Assembly (NCBI RefSeq): GCF_000355805.1
Contig: NZ_CM001837.1
Span: 1,313,408-1,377,407 of the forward strand
Length of the DNA stretch: 64,000 nucleotides
Origin: Dokdonia sp. PRO95
Lineage (GTDB): Bacteria > Bacteroidota > Bacteroidia > Flavobacteriales > Flavobacteriaceae
Direction: 5' to 3'
This document shows, piece after piece, positions 15,825-25,148 of this stretch (positions within the stretch are counted from its first letter, which is position 1; the number at the start of each line of letters is the position of its first letter). Under the pieces are notes generated by a model, which worked only from the letters and a program-made list of their open reading frames with translations, was not told the origin of the DNA and did not search any database. Position numbers and translations under genes: made by a program.

Positions 15825-16628
15825 ATGAATAAAAAAATTACAATTGCAGGTTTAGGGTGGCTTGGTAAAGCACTAGCCACGAGGCTTCAGCTTATGGGGT
15901 ACACGGTAAAAGGAAGTGTAACAGATGCAGAGAAGGCAAAAGATCTTACAAGAAGCAATATCGCTGCATATCCCGTAATAATCTCAGAAAGTGGTGTCTC
16001 AGGTTTAATAGAAACTTTACTAGCAGATACAGACGTCTTACTTATTATGATACCGCCAGGCTTGAGAAAGAATACAGGCGCAAACTATGCTCTGAAAATG
16101 GCACATTTTTTACATGCAATTGAGCGCTCTGAGGTTAAAAAAGTGATTTTAATAAGTAGTACCTCGGTCTATGATGATGATCAAGGTGAAGTGACAGAGA
16201 AAGATGCTCCACAACCCACCACAAACGCTGGGAAGCAATTGTATGATGTAGAGCAGATATTCTTTAATACCACTGCTTTTGAGACAACGATTGTTCGTTT
16301 TGGAGGATTATTTGGTGGTAGTAGAAACCCTGTGAGGTTTCTTGCAGGACGTAAGGGACTCACTAATGGTGATGCTCCGGTTAATATGATACATCGTGAT
16401 GACTGCATCGGTATTTTGATAGCAATTATCAAGCAAGATGCATTTGGTCATGTTATAAATGCCGTGTCTCCTAATCATCCAACAAAAAAGGAATACTATA
16501 CAAAACAGGCTATTGAATTAGGTCTCGAGCCACCAGAATATAGTCAAGAAGAGTCATTGACCTTTAAACAGGTAGATAGCATTACAGTAAACAGTGTTTT
16601 AAATTACGATTTTACGGTACAACTCTAG
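15825..16628 (+). CDS. NAD(P)-binding epimerase-like SDR protein
   Basis: This 267-residue protein has a Rossmann start (ITIAGLGWLGKALATRL) with GxGxxG, then ISSTSVYDD...DAPQPTT and a VRFGGLFGGSRNPVRFLAGR segment. These mark the atypical SDR group (YeeZ/WcaG-like) that often lacks the full YxxxK catalytic pair; here a Tyr in KQLYDVEQ occupies the expected place but the Lys four residues later is absent. The substrate is unknown. It ends at a bidirectional terminator facing the M13 peptidase gene. Confidence 0.82.
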   Translation: MNKKITIAGLGWLGKALATRLQLMGYTVKGSVTDAEKAKDLTRSNIAAYPVIISESGVSGLIETLLADTDVLLIMIPPGLRKNTGANYALKMAHFLHAIERSEVKKVILISSTSVYDDDQGEVTEKDAPQPTTNAGKQLYDVEQIFFNTTAFETTIVRFGGLFGGSRNPVRFLAGRKGLTNGDAPVNMIHRDDCIGILIAIIKQDAFGHVINAVSPNHPTKKEYYTKQAIELGLEPPEYSQEESLTFKQVDSITVNSVLNYDFTVQL

Positions 16629-16647
16629 TGACGTAAATAATTAGTAT

Positions 16648-16677
16648 AAAAAAACCGCCTCAATCGAGGCGGTTTTT
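16648..16677. terminator. Bidirectional intrinsic terminator
   Basis: Stem AAAAACCGCC / GGCGGTTTTT with an 8-nt loop, U-tracts on both strands, between convergent genes. A partial palindrome copy follows immediately. Confidence 0.9.
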
Positions 16678-16679
16678 GT

Positions 16680-16691
16680 TTTCGCGAAAGC
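16680..16691. repeat. Partial palindrome copy (TTTCGCGAAAGC)
   Basis: 12-bp match with the left GC replaced by GT, placed between the terminator and the stop codon of the M13 peptidase gene. Confidence 0.7.
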
Positions 16692-16701
16692 GAGCGTATT
16701 A

Positions 16702-18762
16702 TTACCAGATGCGAACTCTCTTCTCAGGAGCTAGATAATTTGCATCTCCTTCCTTAATATCAAAAGCTTCGTAAAAAGCATCAACATTTAATAAAGGTTG
16801 TACCGCACGTACCATTCCTGGAGAGTGTGGGTCTGTCTTTACTTGTGTTCTTAATGCTTCATCACGGCTCTTAGTTCTCCATACTGTTGCCCAAGACATG
16901 AAGAAACGTTGCTCAGGAGTAAACCCGTCAATGTTTTCTGGACGTCCATTCTCTGCATAGTATTTCTGTAATCCATCATATGCACCAAGTACACCACCTA
17001 AGTCACCTATGTTTTCACCTAACGTGAATTTTCCATTTACGTAAACGCTATCAAGTACCTCTACAGCGCTGTACTGCTCTGCAAGTGCATTACCACGAGT
17101 TGTAAATGCTTCAAGATCTTCGGCAGTCCACCAGTTTTTTAGGTTTCCATCTGCGTCAAAACGTGATCCGCTATCATCAAAAGCGTGAGAGATCTCGTGA
17201 CCAATTACAGCTCCAATTCCTCCATAATTTACAGCCTCATCTGCTGTGTAGTTGTAGAATGGTGGTTGAAGTATTGCTGCTGGAAATACAATCTCATTAT
17301 TAAGTGGATTGAAGTAAGCATTAACAGTCTGAGGAGACATTCCCCACTTAGACTTATCTACAGGCTCACCTATTTCATCAAAGTTTTTAAGTTGACCCCA
17401 TTTACCTACAGCCGTCATATTTTCAAAGTACGTCTTATCTGCCGCTACGTCCATTGTTGAGTAATCTTCCCACTTGTCTGGATATGCGATTTTAACGGTA
17501 AATTTATCAAGCTTTTCGATAGCCTTTTCTTTAGTCTCTTCACCCATCCAATCTAATTTTTGGATACGAGCTTTATAAGCATCAATAACATTTGCAATCA
17601 TTGTTTCTGCTTTTGCCTTTGCTTCTGGTGGAAACTTTGCATCTACATATAATTGTCCGAGCGCTTCCCCTACAGAACCATTTACGGTTGCTAGTGCACG
17701 CTCATCTGCTGGGCGTTGTTTTTTTGCACCGCTTAAGTACTTACTGTAAAACTCCCAATTTGCAGTTTCTATTTCTGTACTTAATCTGCCTGCAGCACTA
17801 TTAAATGTATCCCAACGAACGAGCGTTTTGATATATTCAAGAGGAGTTTTTTTAAGGAATGTATCTAGAGCCTCAGTATATTTTAATTGTGTCACAAGAA
17901 GCGTGTCAAAATCTTTCTTAATACCAAGATCTGCAATCATCTTTTTAAGATCTATAGATGTAAGCATTTCATCGGCTTGTGCCACAGAACGTGGGTTGTT
18001 AAAGTTACGAGCGTCACGGCTCTCTACTTTATCTAATCTTGGAGTAGCTAGTGCAGTTTCCATTGCAAGGATTTTATCGGCAGCTGCAGTCGCATCTGCT
18101 TCAGAATCTCCTAGCATTTGAAGCATGCGTGAGATATGTTTTACATACTCTACACGAATTTCCTTAGACTTACCATCTTCTAATAGGTAATAATCACGAT
18201 CTGGTAAACCAAGACCGTTTGCACCTAAGTACACAGTGTTCATAGAGCTATCATTAAGATCTGCTCCTGCTCCTATGCTCAAAAATGGTGATGATACAGC
18301 AGGGTTAGTAGCTAGTACTGTCTGTAATTCATTTAAGTTAGTTACACCAGCAATTGCATCTAGTGCAGGTTGTAGTGGTGTAAGCCCAGCTTTATTACGT
18401 GCTACGGTATCTAGCTTAGTATTATAAATCGCCAGCGCTTTTGCTTGGTCTGTTCCGGCAGTGTATTTTCCGCTTTTTTCAGCCTCTGCAAGTATTTCCA
18501 AAACATCTGCATCTGTAGCTTTACGCAGTACAGAAAATCCTCCCCAGCTAGTGCGGTCATCCGGAATTTCAGTGTTTTTCATCCAAGATCCATTTACATA
18601 ATTGTAAAAGTCTTGATTAGGAGCAACCGTAGTATCCATATTCTCTAGTACTATACCAGGAATTTTTTCAACTTGAGCTGTCTCTTTAGTTTCTTCTGTC
18701 TTACAGCTTACAAGCGTAAGAGCACAAGTAGCCACAATTGCAGCCGATTTATAGAGTTTCAT
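16702..18762 (-). CDS. pepO: M13-family zinc metallopeptidase (PepO/neprilysin-like), lipoprotein
   Basis: This 686-residue lipoprotein (lipobox LVSC, C20) is full length for the family. The zinc motif HEISH (about residue 522, VIGHEISHAFDDSG) and the third-ligand motif ENIGDLGG (about residue 580) are intact, as is the substrate-binding NAYFNPLNNEIVFPAAIL stretch. The C-terminus has the family's RVRIW ending (usually CRVW; the Cys is replaced). It would cleave short peptides in the periplasm or at the outer membrane. The gene is monocistronic: its own promoter region lies between it and the terminator of the next gene. Confidence 0.93.
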   Translation of the reverse strand: MKLYKSAAIVATCALTLVSCKTEETKETAQVEKIPGIVLENMDTTVAPNQDFYNYVNGSWMKNTEIPDDRTSWGGFSVLRKATDADVLEILAEAEKSGKYTAGTDQAKALAIYNTKLDTVARNKAGLTPLQPALDAIAGVTNLNELQTVLATNPAVSSPFLSIGAGADLNDSSMNTVYLGANGLGLPDRDYYLLEDGKSKEIRVEYVKHISRMLQMLGDSEADATAAADKILAMETALATPRLDKVESRDARNFNNPRSVAQADEMLTSIDLKKMIADLGIKKDFDTLLVTQLKYTEALDTFLKKTPLEYIKTLVRWDTFNSAAGRLSTEIETANWEFYSKYLSGAKKQRPADERALATVNGSVGEALGQLYVDAKFPPEAKAKAETMIANVIDAYKARIQKLDWMGEETKEKAIEKLDKFTVKIAYPDKWEDYSTMDVAADKTYFENMTAVGKWGQLKNFDEIGEPVDKSKWGMSPQTVNAYFNPLNNEIVFPAAILQPPFYNYTADEAVNYGGIGAVIGHEISHAFDDSGSRFDADGNLKNWWTAEDLEAFTTRGNALAEQYSAVEVLDSVYVNGKFTLGENIGDLGGVLGAYDGLQKYYAENGRPENIDGFTPEQRFFMSWATVWRTKSRDEALRTQVKTDPHSPGMVRAVQPLLNVDAFYEAFDIKEGDANYLAPEKRVRIW

Positions 18763-18823
18763 AGAGTAATATTATTAGATTATTTGAATAGGACGAAATT
18801 AAATTTTAAATGTTACATAAGCA

Positions 18824-18857
18824 ATCAAAAAAGCCCTCTGTGAAGAGGGCTTTTTTG
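18824..18857. terminator. Intrinsic terminator of the T9SS cargo gene
   Basis: Stem AAAAAAGCCCTC(T) / GAGGGCTTTTTT with a short loop, U-tracts on both strands; it lies directly after the minus-strand stop codon. Confidence 0.9.
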
Positions 18858-18858
18858 A

Positions 18859-21800
18859 TTATTTCAAAATTAATTTTTGAGTAATTTGTTGTTTGTCAGT
18901 GTTTAGTTTAATGAGATATAAACCTGATGCAAATGTGCTCATGTCAAGTGGGTAGTTACTTGATCCTTGAGGCATATTAAACCTTTTAACAACAGACTTC
19001 CCTAAAATATCAAACACCTCTATAGATAATGATTCTTGTGCAGGCCACTGTATATTAAATATAGAAGTTGATGGATTAGGGTAGATACTTAGTCCTTCTA
19101 GTACGGTATCGTCAACAGAAAGCTGTTCGGCCCCTATCTGTAGATCATCTATTACAACCCCTTCTTCGGTTACCGCTTGATCAGAGTGAAATACAAACCT
19201 AAAAATCATACTAGTTTCTGATGCAAATGCACTAAGATCGTAGCTATAATCATTAAATGATGCGCTAGTTCCTGTCCATTGTGCTCCTGGGCAATTAATA
19301 CAATTGTTTCCTGGGAGAGTATTACTATTGTACCAGTTAGGGTCATTTGCGGTACCTAGAATATTCCAAGTAGATCCGTCATCTAAAGTATATTCTACAT
19401 ACATAATATCCCAATCCAATTCTAATTCGAAAGCCATTTTGAAAGATAATTCTGGTACTGCCAACGATGAAATGTCATAGCATTTAGTAGTAAGATATTC
19501 TTTTACGTTGTTACTGTATTCTCCATTTAGATTGGTAGCGTAGGCACTATCTCCTGATACAACTTGATTTAATAGTGTACCGTTCGGAATTCCTCTCTGC
19601 CATGTTTGTCCGGAAGTATCACAAGACGCATTTGCATTGTCTGTGAGAACAAGTAAATCACTCTCTGACGTTTCAAAATCATTTGTTACATCAATTTCTC
19701 CCGTTTCATTAATCGCTATAGAAGTTCTTTTCTCATTGTTACCATCTACTTGATCACTATCAATACTTATTTGAGCAATAAGTTCATAGGTTCCAACAGG
19801 CAGACCTAATATAGGAAGCTCTAGAGTAACTTCCTCTTGAGAATCTAGATTTCCTGTCCATTGCAGTGTATTTTGAATGCCACCAGCCTCGTAGTTAATA
19901 GTCGCTTCGGTTATAGGAGAAGTACCGTTATTTCTAAATGTAATTTCAGTAGGATTTTCTCCACAAGATATTACCTGATTATTTAGAGGTGCTAGCGATG
20001 TCGCTGCAACGTCCGACGATAGCGGCTGTGTGTCAATATCTGTTTGCCAGATACCACGTCCATAAGTTCCTGCGGTAAGAACCCCGTTAAATTCGTTTAC
20101 ATCTAAGTCACGTACGGCTGTGTTTGGCAGTCCATTATCAAATCTTATCCAATCAGTAGTAGTATCATCATACTTCCAAACGCCAAGCGCAGTTCCTAAA
20201 AACAATGGATTTTCAGAGTGATTACTTTGATGTTTAATAACTAATTTAGGTACTTCTGGTAGAGAACCAGTAATATCATTTACTGTGATTGCATTATCTG
20301 TTATTGTTCCTTCGTATACTTTACCCGCAGTTCCTCCGGTAACAATATAAAGTGTATTGCTATCACCATTTTTTACTTCAAGTGATGAAATATCTCCTTG
20401 AAATGCTCTTAATATGGTAAAATTAATACCACTGTTCGAACTTTTGTATAAAGTCCCATTTACGGCAACATACATAATTGATGCATCATTGGGATCCGTT
20501 TGCAGTAAATCAATTTCTGTATTAAACGTGTTTGAACGTTGAACCCAAGAATTAGAGCAAAAATCAAGCTCATACACACTTTTATAACCAGCATATAAGC
20601 GTTTATCTTTTGCAAAAGCGAGTGGTGTTATCCAGTTACCATCTTCTGGAGATGTAAATGAGCCAGAAAGTGAAGCACCCCCATCATTTGAGAAGAAAGG
20701 TCCTCCCCCAGATTGTATAAATCCATATACTTTAGATGGGTCATTTGGATCATATATGTTTTCCATACCGTCTGCTCCATAATAGTTTTGCCACATACCA
20801 TTTTTACGAGCGTAGCCACCATTATCTTGAAGCCCTCCAGATATAATAGAGGCATCTTCTGGTGCTACATCAATCCTATAAAATTGACCAATAGCCAGAC
20901 CATCTGTATGACTCGTAAAGTTAACTCCTCCATCAGTAGAACTATAGAAACCTCCATCACTTCCACAAAACAAAGTTCCATTAATAAATCTTAAATTATG
21001 AATATCTGCGTGAGTGTAAGACGGTGTGTCAGGAGCATTCCAGTTATTCAATTTTGTGAAGTTAACACCACTATCTGAAGATTTCCATACATTGAGTACT
21101 CCCGTGTAAATTTCATTTTCATCAGTATCTGATACTGCAAAAGCAAAGTCAAACCATGCCTGAGTGCTTTCAAAAATATCCTGTCCTCCTCTAAATGTTT
21201 GTGTAAAAGAATCTCCGCTATCTGATGACTTAAAAATAGTTCCGGCACCAAATGAATTATCTGATCTAAAAACATACAAAACATCCGGATTGGCAGGAGT
21301 TACGTCAATAACTAACCTAGCTGCTCCAATAATACTTCCTGTAGAGATACTTATCCAGTTATCTCCTCCATCAACTGTTCTATAAACTCTTGATGCATCT
21401 GCTGCATAAAGAACGTCAGAACTACCTGGCTTGACTTTTAAATCATCAAACTCACCGTTGAATACATTAGTCCAATTTACACCACCATCTGTAGTTTTGA
21501 AAATACCGATATTTGTAGCAACCCATAGTGTCTTGCTATCTGCCGGATCAAAGTAAATTTCATTCATACTTGTAGGGCTATTGCTTTCATTGAGACCCGT
21601 AGTATTCCATGTTACACCTCCATCTGTAGATTTCATAACACCTATACTTGTTGAGTCACCAGCATCATCATCTCCCGTAGCAATGTAAATGATATTAGTA
21701 TCGGTAGGATCGATAGCAATACCAGATACCCCTATTTGAGGGAGTTGATCTGTAAGTGGAGTCCAAGAATCTCCAGCATCTGTAGATTTCCAAATTCCTC

Positions 21801-22254
21801 CGGCAGGCGTTCCTACGAAGAGTATATTCGGATTTGTAGGATCTACTGCAAATGCATTTACACGACCTTGACCAGCAGACCAAGATCCAGTGTTAGTATG
21901 TGTAAGTGGGCCTATGTTTTTCCAGTCACTATCATCTGCTTGTGTAGATTTTGATTGACTATTTATTTCTTGCCAGACATCCCAAAGTTGCTTTTGTGAC
22001 ATGACAGTGCCATCCTCATTTAAGTAATTTGCATACAGAGATTCCCATCTTTTAAAGGGTTTGTAGCCACTTCCCTTAACTGTTTCATCTTTGCCTTTCC
22101 AATAAGTCTCAAAGGAGTCAACAATTTCTTGAAAAGTAGGTTCTATGCTTCTATTAGAATCATTAAACGGCGCCATCCATGGCGCAGTCGATCCTATTTG
22201 AGCATTGGTCATAAATGTGACCAAACATAATGTAAATAGTAGTAGTTTTTTCAT
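18859..22254 (-). CDS. Large secreted beta-propeller protein with T9SS sorting domain
   Basis: This 1131-residue protein has a signal peptide (MKKLLLFTLCLVTFMTNAQ) and a long array of BNR/sortilin-type propeller repeats (about residues 110-740). Repeated units of the form W-STDGG/-SSDSG..W and PTDTNIIYIATGD are visible. A CARDB/Ig-like region (about 745-850), a jelly-roll-like domain with a MAM-like character (about 860-1045), and a type A T9SS C-terminal sorting domain (about 1055-1131, LSIYPNPSTSIFNI...GKSVVKRF...SGLYLIKL) follow. It is exported through the outer membrane by T9SS and anchored or released. The family is often annotated as glycosyl hydrolase, but no catalytic residues are evident. 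A decayed palindrome copy lies in the middle. Confidence 0.92.
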   Translation of the reverse strand: MKKLLLFTLCLVTFMTNAQIGSTAPWMAPFNDSNRSIEPTFQEIVDSFETYWKGKDETVKGSGYKPFKRWESLYANYLNEDGTVMSQKQLWDVWQEINSQSKSTQADDSDWKNIGPLTHTNTGSWSAGQGRVNAFAVDPTNPNILFVGTPAGGIWKSTDAGDSWTPLTDQLPQIGVSGIAIDPTDTNIIYIATGDDDAGDSTSIGVMKSTDGGVTWNTTGLNESNSPTSMNEIYFDPADSKTLWVATNIGIFKTTDGGVNWTNVFNGEFDDLKVKPGSSDVLYAADASRVYRTVDGGDNWISISTGSIIGAARLVIDVTPANPDVLYVFRSDNSFGAGTIFKSSDSGDSFTQTFRGGQDIFESTQAWFDFAFAVSDTDENEIYTGVLNVWKSSDSGVNFTKLNNWNAPDTPSYTHADIHNLRFINGTLFCGSDGGFYSSTDGGVNFTSHTDGLAIGQFYRIDVAPEDASIISGGLQDNGGYARKNGMWQNYYGADGMENIYDPNDPSKVYGFIQSGGGPFFSNDGGASLSGSFTSPEDGNWITPLAFAKDKRLYAGYKSVYELDFCSNSWVQRSNTFNTEIDLLQTDPNDASIMYVAVNGTLYKSSNSGINFTILRAFQGDISSLEVKNGDSNTLYIVTGGTAGKVYEGTITDNAITVNDITGSLPEVPKLVIKHQSNHSENPLFLGTALGVWKYDDTTTDWIRFDNGLPNTAVRDLDVNEFNGVLTAGTYGRGIWQTDIDTQPLSSDVAATSLAPLNNQVISCGENPTEITFRNNGTSPITEATINYEAGGIQNTLQWTGNLDSQEEVTLELPILGLPVGTYELIAQISIDSDQVDGNNEKRTSIAINETGEIDVTNDFETSESDLLVLTDNANASCDTSGQTWQRGIPNGTLLNQVVSGDSAYATNLNGEYSNNVKEYLTTKCYDISSLAVPELSFKMAFELELDWDIMYVEYTLDDGSTWNILGTANDPNWYNSNTLPGNNCINCPGAQWTGTSASFNDYSYDLSAFASETSMIFRFVFHSDQAVTEEGVVIDDLQIGAEQLSVDDTVLEGLSIYPNPSTSIFNIQWPAQESLSIEVFDILGKSVVKRFNMPQGSSNYPLDMSTFASGLYLIKLNTDKQQITQKLILK
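20606..20619. repeat. Decayed palindrome-like copy inside the T9SS cargo gene
   Basis: TCTTTTGCAAAAGC differs from the 14-mer at three positions; two of them are symmetric C-to-T and G-to-A changes that keep it palindromic. It encodes Ala-Phe-Ala-Lys in the minus-strand gene. It may be a decayed copy or chance. Confidence 0.3.
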
Positions 22255-22273
22255 AGTTTATTTTATTAAATCT

Positions 22274-22281
22274 CAAATATA
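22274..22281 (-). promoter_or_regulatory. Putative Bacteroidota -7 promoter box for the T9SS cargo gene
   Basis: TATATTTG on the minus strand matches TAnnTTTG, 20 bp before the start codon. A TTG-type -33 box is not clear at the expected distance (TGC is there), so support is partial. Confidence 0.4.
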
Positions 22282-22396
22282 ATACGCGTAGTTATTTTTG
22301 CATAATTATATTGATGTAAAATGCTTAAAAAGCTATGAAATACTTAATAAATATATTGTTAGAGTGAGATTTTAACAATAAAGGTCAGCGTAGCGC

Positions 22397-22900
22397 TTAC
22401 ATTTTATTATGTGATTTTGCTATATACTTAGTATCCCAATCTTTTTTAAGATTTGTAAGTGCCGAGACGTTTTCATTAGGAACAGCGATAGAAAGTACAT
22501 AGTGTTGTACTTTCCATTTATCATCTATTTTCTTCATAATTCCAGATCCTCTGCATACACCCATTTGCGTACTAAGGTGTTCATCAAACCAAGCGATGGT
22601 ATCATCACTAGTAGATAAATACACATTACGCTCAATAGCTGTAAAGCTCCATGCTTTACCTTTGTCAAAATAAGGTTTTGAAAAGGATTTAAATTCTTCT
22701 AATTGCCAGTTTTCTGTTGCGTCTGTACCTATGAATACAGCATCACTTGTCATTAGTCCAAAATAGGCTTCAAAATCAGCATCTGCAGCTGCTTTGTGCC
22801 AAGAATTAAGAGAGACTTCTATATCTTTTTTTATAAGAGATGTGTCTTGACTGTATGCGGTACTAATAGTTAGCGCAAAGAATACAAATAAGATTTTCAT
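22397..22900 (-). CDS. Secreted NTF2-like (SnoaL/DUF4440) protein
   Basis: This 167-residue protein has a signal peptide (MKILFVFFALTISTAYSQ) and one NTF2-like cone domain. Its pattern (LNSWHKAAADADFEAYFGLM...DAVFIGTDATENW...GSGIMKKIDDKWKVQHYVLS) is that of the DUF4440/SnoaL-like group. The start was chosen for the signal peptide; an upstream in-frame start would overlap the preceding gene by about 47 bp. It starts 1 bp after the stop codon of the lipoprotein gene, so the two are probably translationally coupled. Ligand or reaction is unknown. Confidence 0.85.
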   Translation of the reverse strand: MKILFVFFALTISTAYSQDTSLIKKDIEVSLNSWHKAAADADFEAYFGLMTSDAVFIGTDATENWQLEEFKSFSKPYFDKGKAWSFTAIERNVYLSTSDDTIAWFDEHLSTQMGVCRGSGIMKKIDDKWKVQHYVLSIAVPNENVSALTNLKKDWDTKYIAKSHNKM

Positions 22901-22901
22901 G

Positions 22902-23504
22902 TTAGTTAGGTGTTTGCTCGTCTGCCTTTTCGCTAGCAGCCTGTTCATTTTCTTGTTTTATCTCCTCTAGCAAGTCTTTAAAGCTAGTATCAAAAAGTTC
23001 GTTAAGCTGTAAATTCAGATCTTGGTAGGCATTATATAGTTCGCCAATTTTTTTAGATATATCCTCTGCTACTGGAGTGTTGAGTTGGGCGCTATTTTGT
23101 AGCACTTTTGCCTTAGTTTCTATAGCAACTAGGCGCGCATTTACGGCTTTAGTTTTTACAGCCTCTGGTGTTACTGGGGCTAGATCTTCCTCCGCTTGTT
23201 CCAGATTTACATATAAGGCATCTATATCTATTAACTTGAGACGTAATTTGCCTAGAGTATTTATTGGTGGTAAACTATCAACAGCGGCAGAGAGATCCTT
23301 ATAAAACGACCAGTTTTTGACTCCTTCTCGTGCTTGAGTGGTAAGGCGTATAGTGGCTTTTAGATTTTTTGGAGAGGGAAGTTGTAAGGTGTCATTACCC
23401 ACCAAGGCTACATTCTCTTTCGGTTTTTGAGAATCTTCTTTTTGGCTGCAAGAAGTGGTGATAATAAATGAAAGAATAATTAAAAAAGGAAGTAACTGTT
23501 TCAT
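22902..23504 (-). CDS. Putative lipoprotein with coiled-coil character
   Basis: This 200-residue protein has a lipobox (TTSC, C19), a charged linker, a helical region rich in Leu/Ala/Lys/Glu (about residues 80-185) and an acidic, low-complexity tail (EEIKQENEQAASEKADEQTPN). No known domain is recognised. It is the first gene of a two-gene unit with the NTF2-like secreted protein, suggesting a shared periplasmic task. A palindrome copy lies in the divergent region upstream. Confidence 0.75.
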   Translation of the reverse strand: MKQLLPFLIILSFIITTSCSQKEDSQKPKENVALVGNDTLQLPSPKNLKATIRLTTQAREGVKNWSFYKDLSAAVDSLPPINTLGKLRLKLIDIDALYVNLEQAEEDLAPVTPEAVKTKAVNARLVAIETKAKVLQNSAQLNTPVAEDISKKIGELYNAYQDLNLQLNELFDTSFKDLLEEIKQENEQAASEKADEQTPN

Positions 23505-23569
23505 AAAATCTTATACTGAGGGCTTAACAAAAGTAGGTTAATTGGGTATATACGCGCAATATTTATGAT

Positions 23570-23578
23570 TAAGTTTGC
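23570..23578 (+). promoter_or_regulatory. Putative -7 promoter box of the threonine dehydrogenase gene
   Basis: TAAGTTTGC fits the Bacteroidota TAnnTTTGC consensus, 40 bp before the ATG. The next palindrome copy begins 5 bp downstream, which would place it across the transcription start. The nearest upstream TTG is 25 bp away, longer than usual. Confidence 0.45.
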
Positions 23579-23582
23579 ATAC

Positions 23583-23596
23583 GCTTTCGCGAAAGC
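23583..23596. repeat. Palindrome GCTTTCGCGAAAGC, perfect copy 7
   Basis: Exact match with extended arms TAC / GTAC between divergent lipoprotein and threonine dehydrogenase genes; it overlaps the predicted start of the dehydrogenase transcript. Confidence 0.95.
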
Positions 23597-23617
23597 GTAC
23601 CACTAAAAACACACAAT

Positions 23618-24568
23618 ATGAAATCTAGAATACTCATCATAGGAGCTTGCGGTCAGATAGGAACGGAGCTAACCATAGCTTTACGTAACAGATTTGGTGC
23701 AGATAAGGTTGTAGCCAGTGACATCCGTGAAGGAAACGAAGAGCTTATGAGTGAGGGGCACTTTGAGCTTCTAGATGCAACAGACTTTGCCGCGGTAGAA
23801 GATGTAATTTTTAGATATAAAATTGATACAGTGTACTTAATGGCGGCTATGCTATCTGCAATTGCAGAGCGTTTTCCTGCCAAAGCTTGGCATCTTAATA
23901 TGACAACATTATTTCATATTTTAAACTTAGCAAAAGACAAAAAGGTTAAAAAGGTATTTTGGCCATCAAGTATTGCTGTTTTTGGAGAAACAACTCCATC
24001 AGAAAATACTCCCCAACTTACGGTTATGGAGCCATCAACCGTATATGGAATATCAAAACAAACTGGGGAGCGCTGGTGTGAGTATTATCACAAGAAATAT
24101 GGTGTGGATGTGAGAAGTATACGCTATCCAGGACTTATAAGTTATACAACAGAACCTGGCGGAGGAACTACAGATTATGCAGTAGATATATATCACAGAG
24201 CACTTAAACATGGTAACTACCGTTGTTTCTTACAGAAGGGAACAGTGTTACCTATGATGTATATGGAGGATGCAATTAGAGCAACTATAAATATTATGGA
24301 TGCTCCTAAAAAGGACGTAAAAATACGCTCTTCATATAACCTGGCAGGAGTAAGCTTTGCGCCAGAAGATGTAGCTCAAAGTATTAAAAATGTACTTCCA
24401 GAGTTTGAGATCGAATATGAACCAGATTTTAGACAAGCCATAGCAGATTCTTGGCCAGGCTCCATAGATGATAGTGAAGCTCGTAAAGACTGGGGATGGG
24501 ATCATAAATTTGATCTAGATGCCATTACTAAGATCATGCTTGATAATCTTAAATCACAATACAGCTAA
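23618..24568 (+). CDS. SDR-type L-threonine 3-dehydrogenase
   Basis: This 316-residue protein is an extended SDR with GACGQIG (residues 9-15), the SSIAVFG segment, and the catalytic Tyr/Lys pair in VYGISKQTGE (about residues 142-148). The pattern ...YPGLISYTTEPGGGTTDYAVDIYHRAL... and ...MYMEDAIRATINIM... is that of the UDP-galactose-epimerase-like threonine dehydrogenases. Those were first characterised in Flavobacterium and Cupriavidus and differ from the zinc MDR enzyme Tdh. It oxidises threonine to 2-amino-3-ketobutyrate with NAD. No 2-amino-3-ketobutyrate CoA ligase is next to it. Confidence 0.9.
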   Translation: MKSRILIIGACGQIGTELTIALRNRFGADKVVASDIREGNEELMSEGHFELLDATDFAAVEDVIFRYKIDTVYLMAAMLSAIAERFPAKAWHLNMTTLFHILNLAKDKKVKKVFWPSSIAVFGETTPSENTPQLTVMEPSTVYGISKQTGERWCEYYHKKYGVDVRSIRYPGLISYTTEPGGGTTDYAVDIYHRALKHGNYRCFLQKGTVLPMMYMEDAIRATINIMDAPKKDVKIRSSYNLAGVSFAPEDVAQSIKNVLPEFEIEYEPDFRQAIADSWPGSIDDSEARKDWGWDHKFDLDAITKIMLDNLKSQYS

Positions 24569-24577
24569 GATCATATT

Positions 24578-24712
24578 TTGAAAAAGCAGCACCTTCCTAC
24601 AAAAGTATGTCCCGTTTGTGAAAGACCCTTTGCATGGCGAAAGAAATGGGAGAAAAACTGGGATGAAGTAATTTATTGCAGTGAGCGATGTAGAAGAAAT
24701 AAAAATCAATGA
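24578..24712 (+). CDS. DUF2256 small zinc-ribbon protein
   Basis: This 44-residue protein reads (M)[19 protein letters not shown] and then [16 protein letters not shown], the full DUF2256 signature with four cysteines for one zinc. It starts at TTG because no ATG or GTG is available; the family start lies right there. Its stop overlaps the arfB start (ATGA), so the two are translationally coupled. DUF2256 has no known function; the coupling suggests a link to ribosome rescue, which is inference. Confidence 0.85.
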   Translation: MKKQHLPTKVCPVCERPFAWRKKWEKNWDEVIYCSERCRRNKNQ

Positions 24713-25110
24713 ATAAGGAGTTACTACTTACCGAACTTACTTTTAAGGCAACGAGAAGTAGTGGGCCAGGAGGACAGCATGCAAATAAAACAAGTTCAAG
24801 AGTAGAGTTGTCTTGGGCTATGTATGAATCTGCTGCAGTAACAGAGGTGGAGCTTGAGTTACTCAAAGAAAAACTTAGTCATAGACTTACAAAAGAGGGA
24901 GTTTTGCTACTCGCTTCTCAAACTTCACGTAGCCAGCATAAAAACAAAGAGTACGTGATAAAACGACTGTTTGCATTACTAGAGGTAGCTGTACAAAGAC
25001 CTAAAATTAGAATTAAGAAACGCCCTTCTAAGATGGCAAAACTTAAACGCCTTAATGCTAAAAAAATACAATCTGAAAAGAAAGCAAACAGACGCAAACC
25101 GTCGTATTAA
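24709..25110 (+). CDS. arfB: Alternative ribosome-rescue factor B (peptidyl-tRNA hydrolase)
   Basis: This 133-residue protein has the GGQ motif at residues 21-23 ([18 protein letters not shown]) and a basic C-terminal tail ([21 protein letters not shown] region) that enters the empty mRNA channel of stalled ribosomes. This is the architecture of ArfB/YaeJ, which hydrolyses peptidyl-tRNA on non-stop ribosomes. Length matches the family. It is coupled to the DUF2256 gene and followed by a bidirectional terminator. Confidence 0.93.
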   Translation: MNKELLLTELTFKATRSSGPGGQHANKTSSRVELSWAMYESAAVTEVELELLKEKLSHRLTKEGVLLLASQTSRSQHKNKEYVIKRLFALLEVAVQRPKIRIKKRPSKMAKLKRLNAKKIQSEKKANRRKPSY

Positions 25111-25148
25111 TTGACATTCGGTTTACTGTAGAAGAATATAGAGTAATG

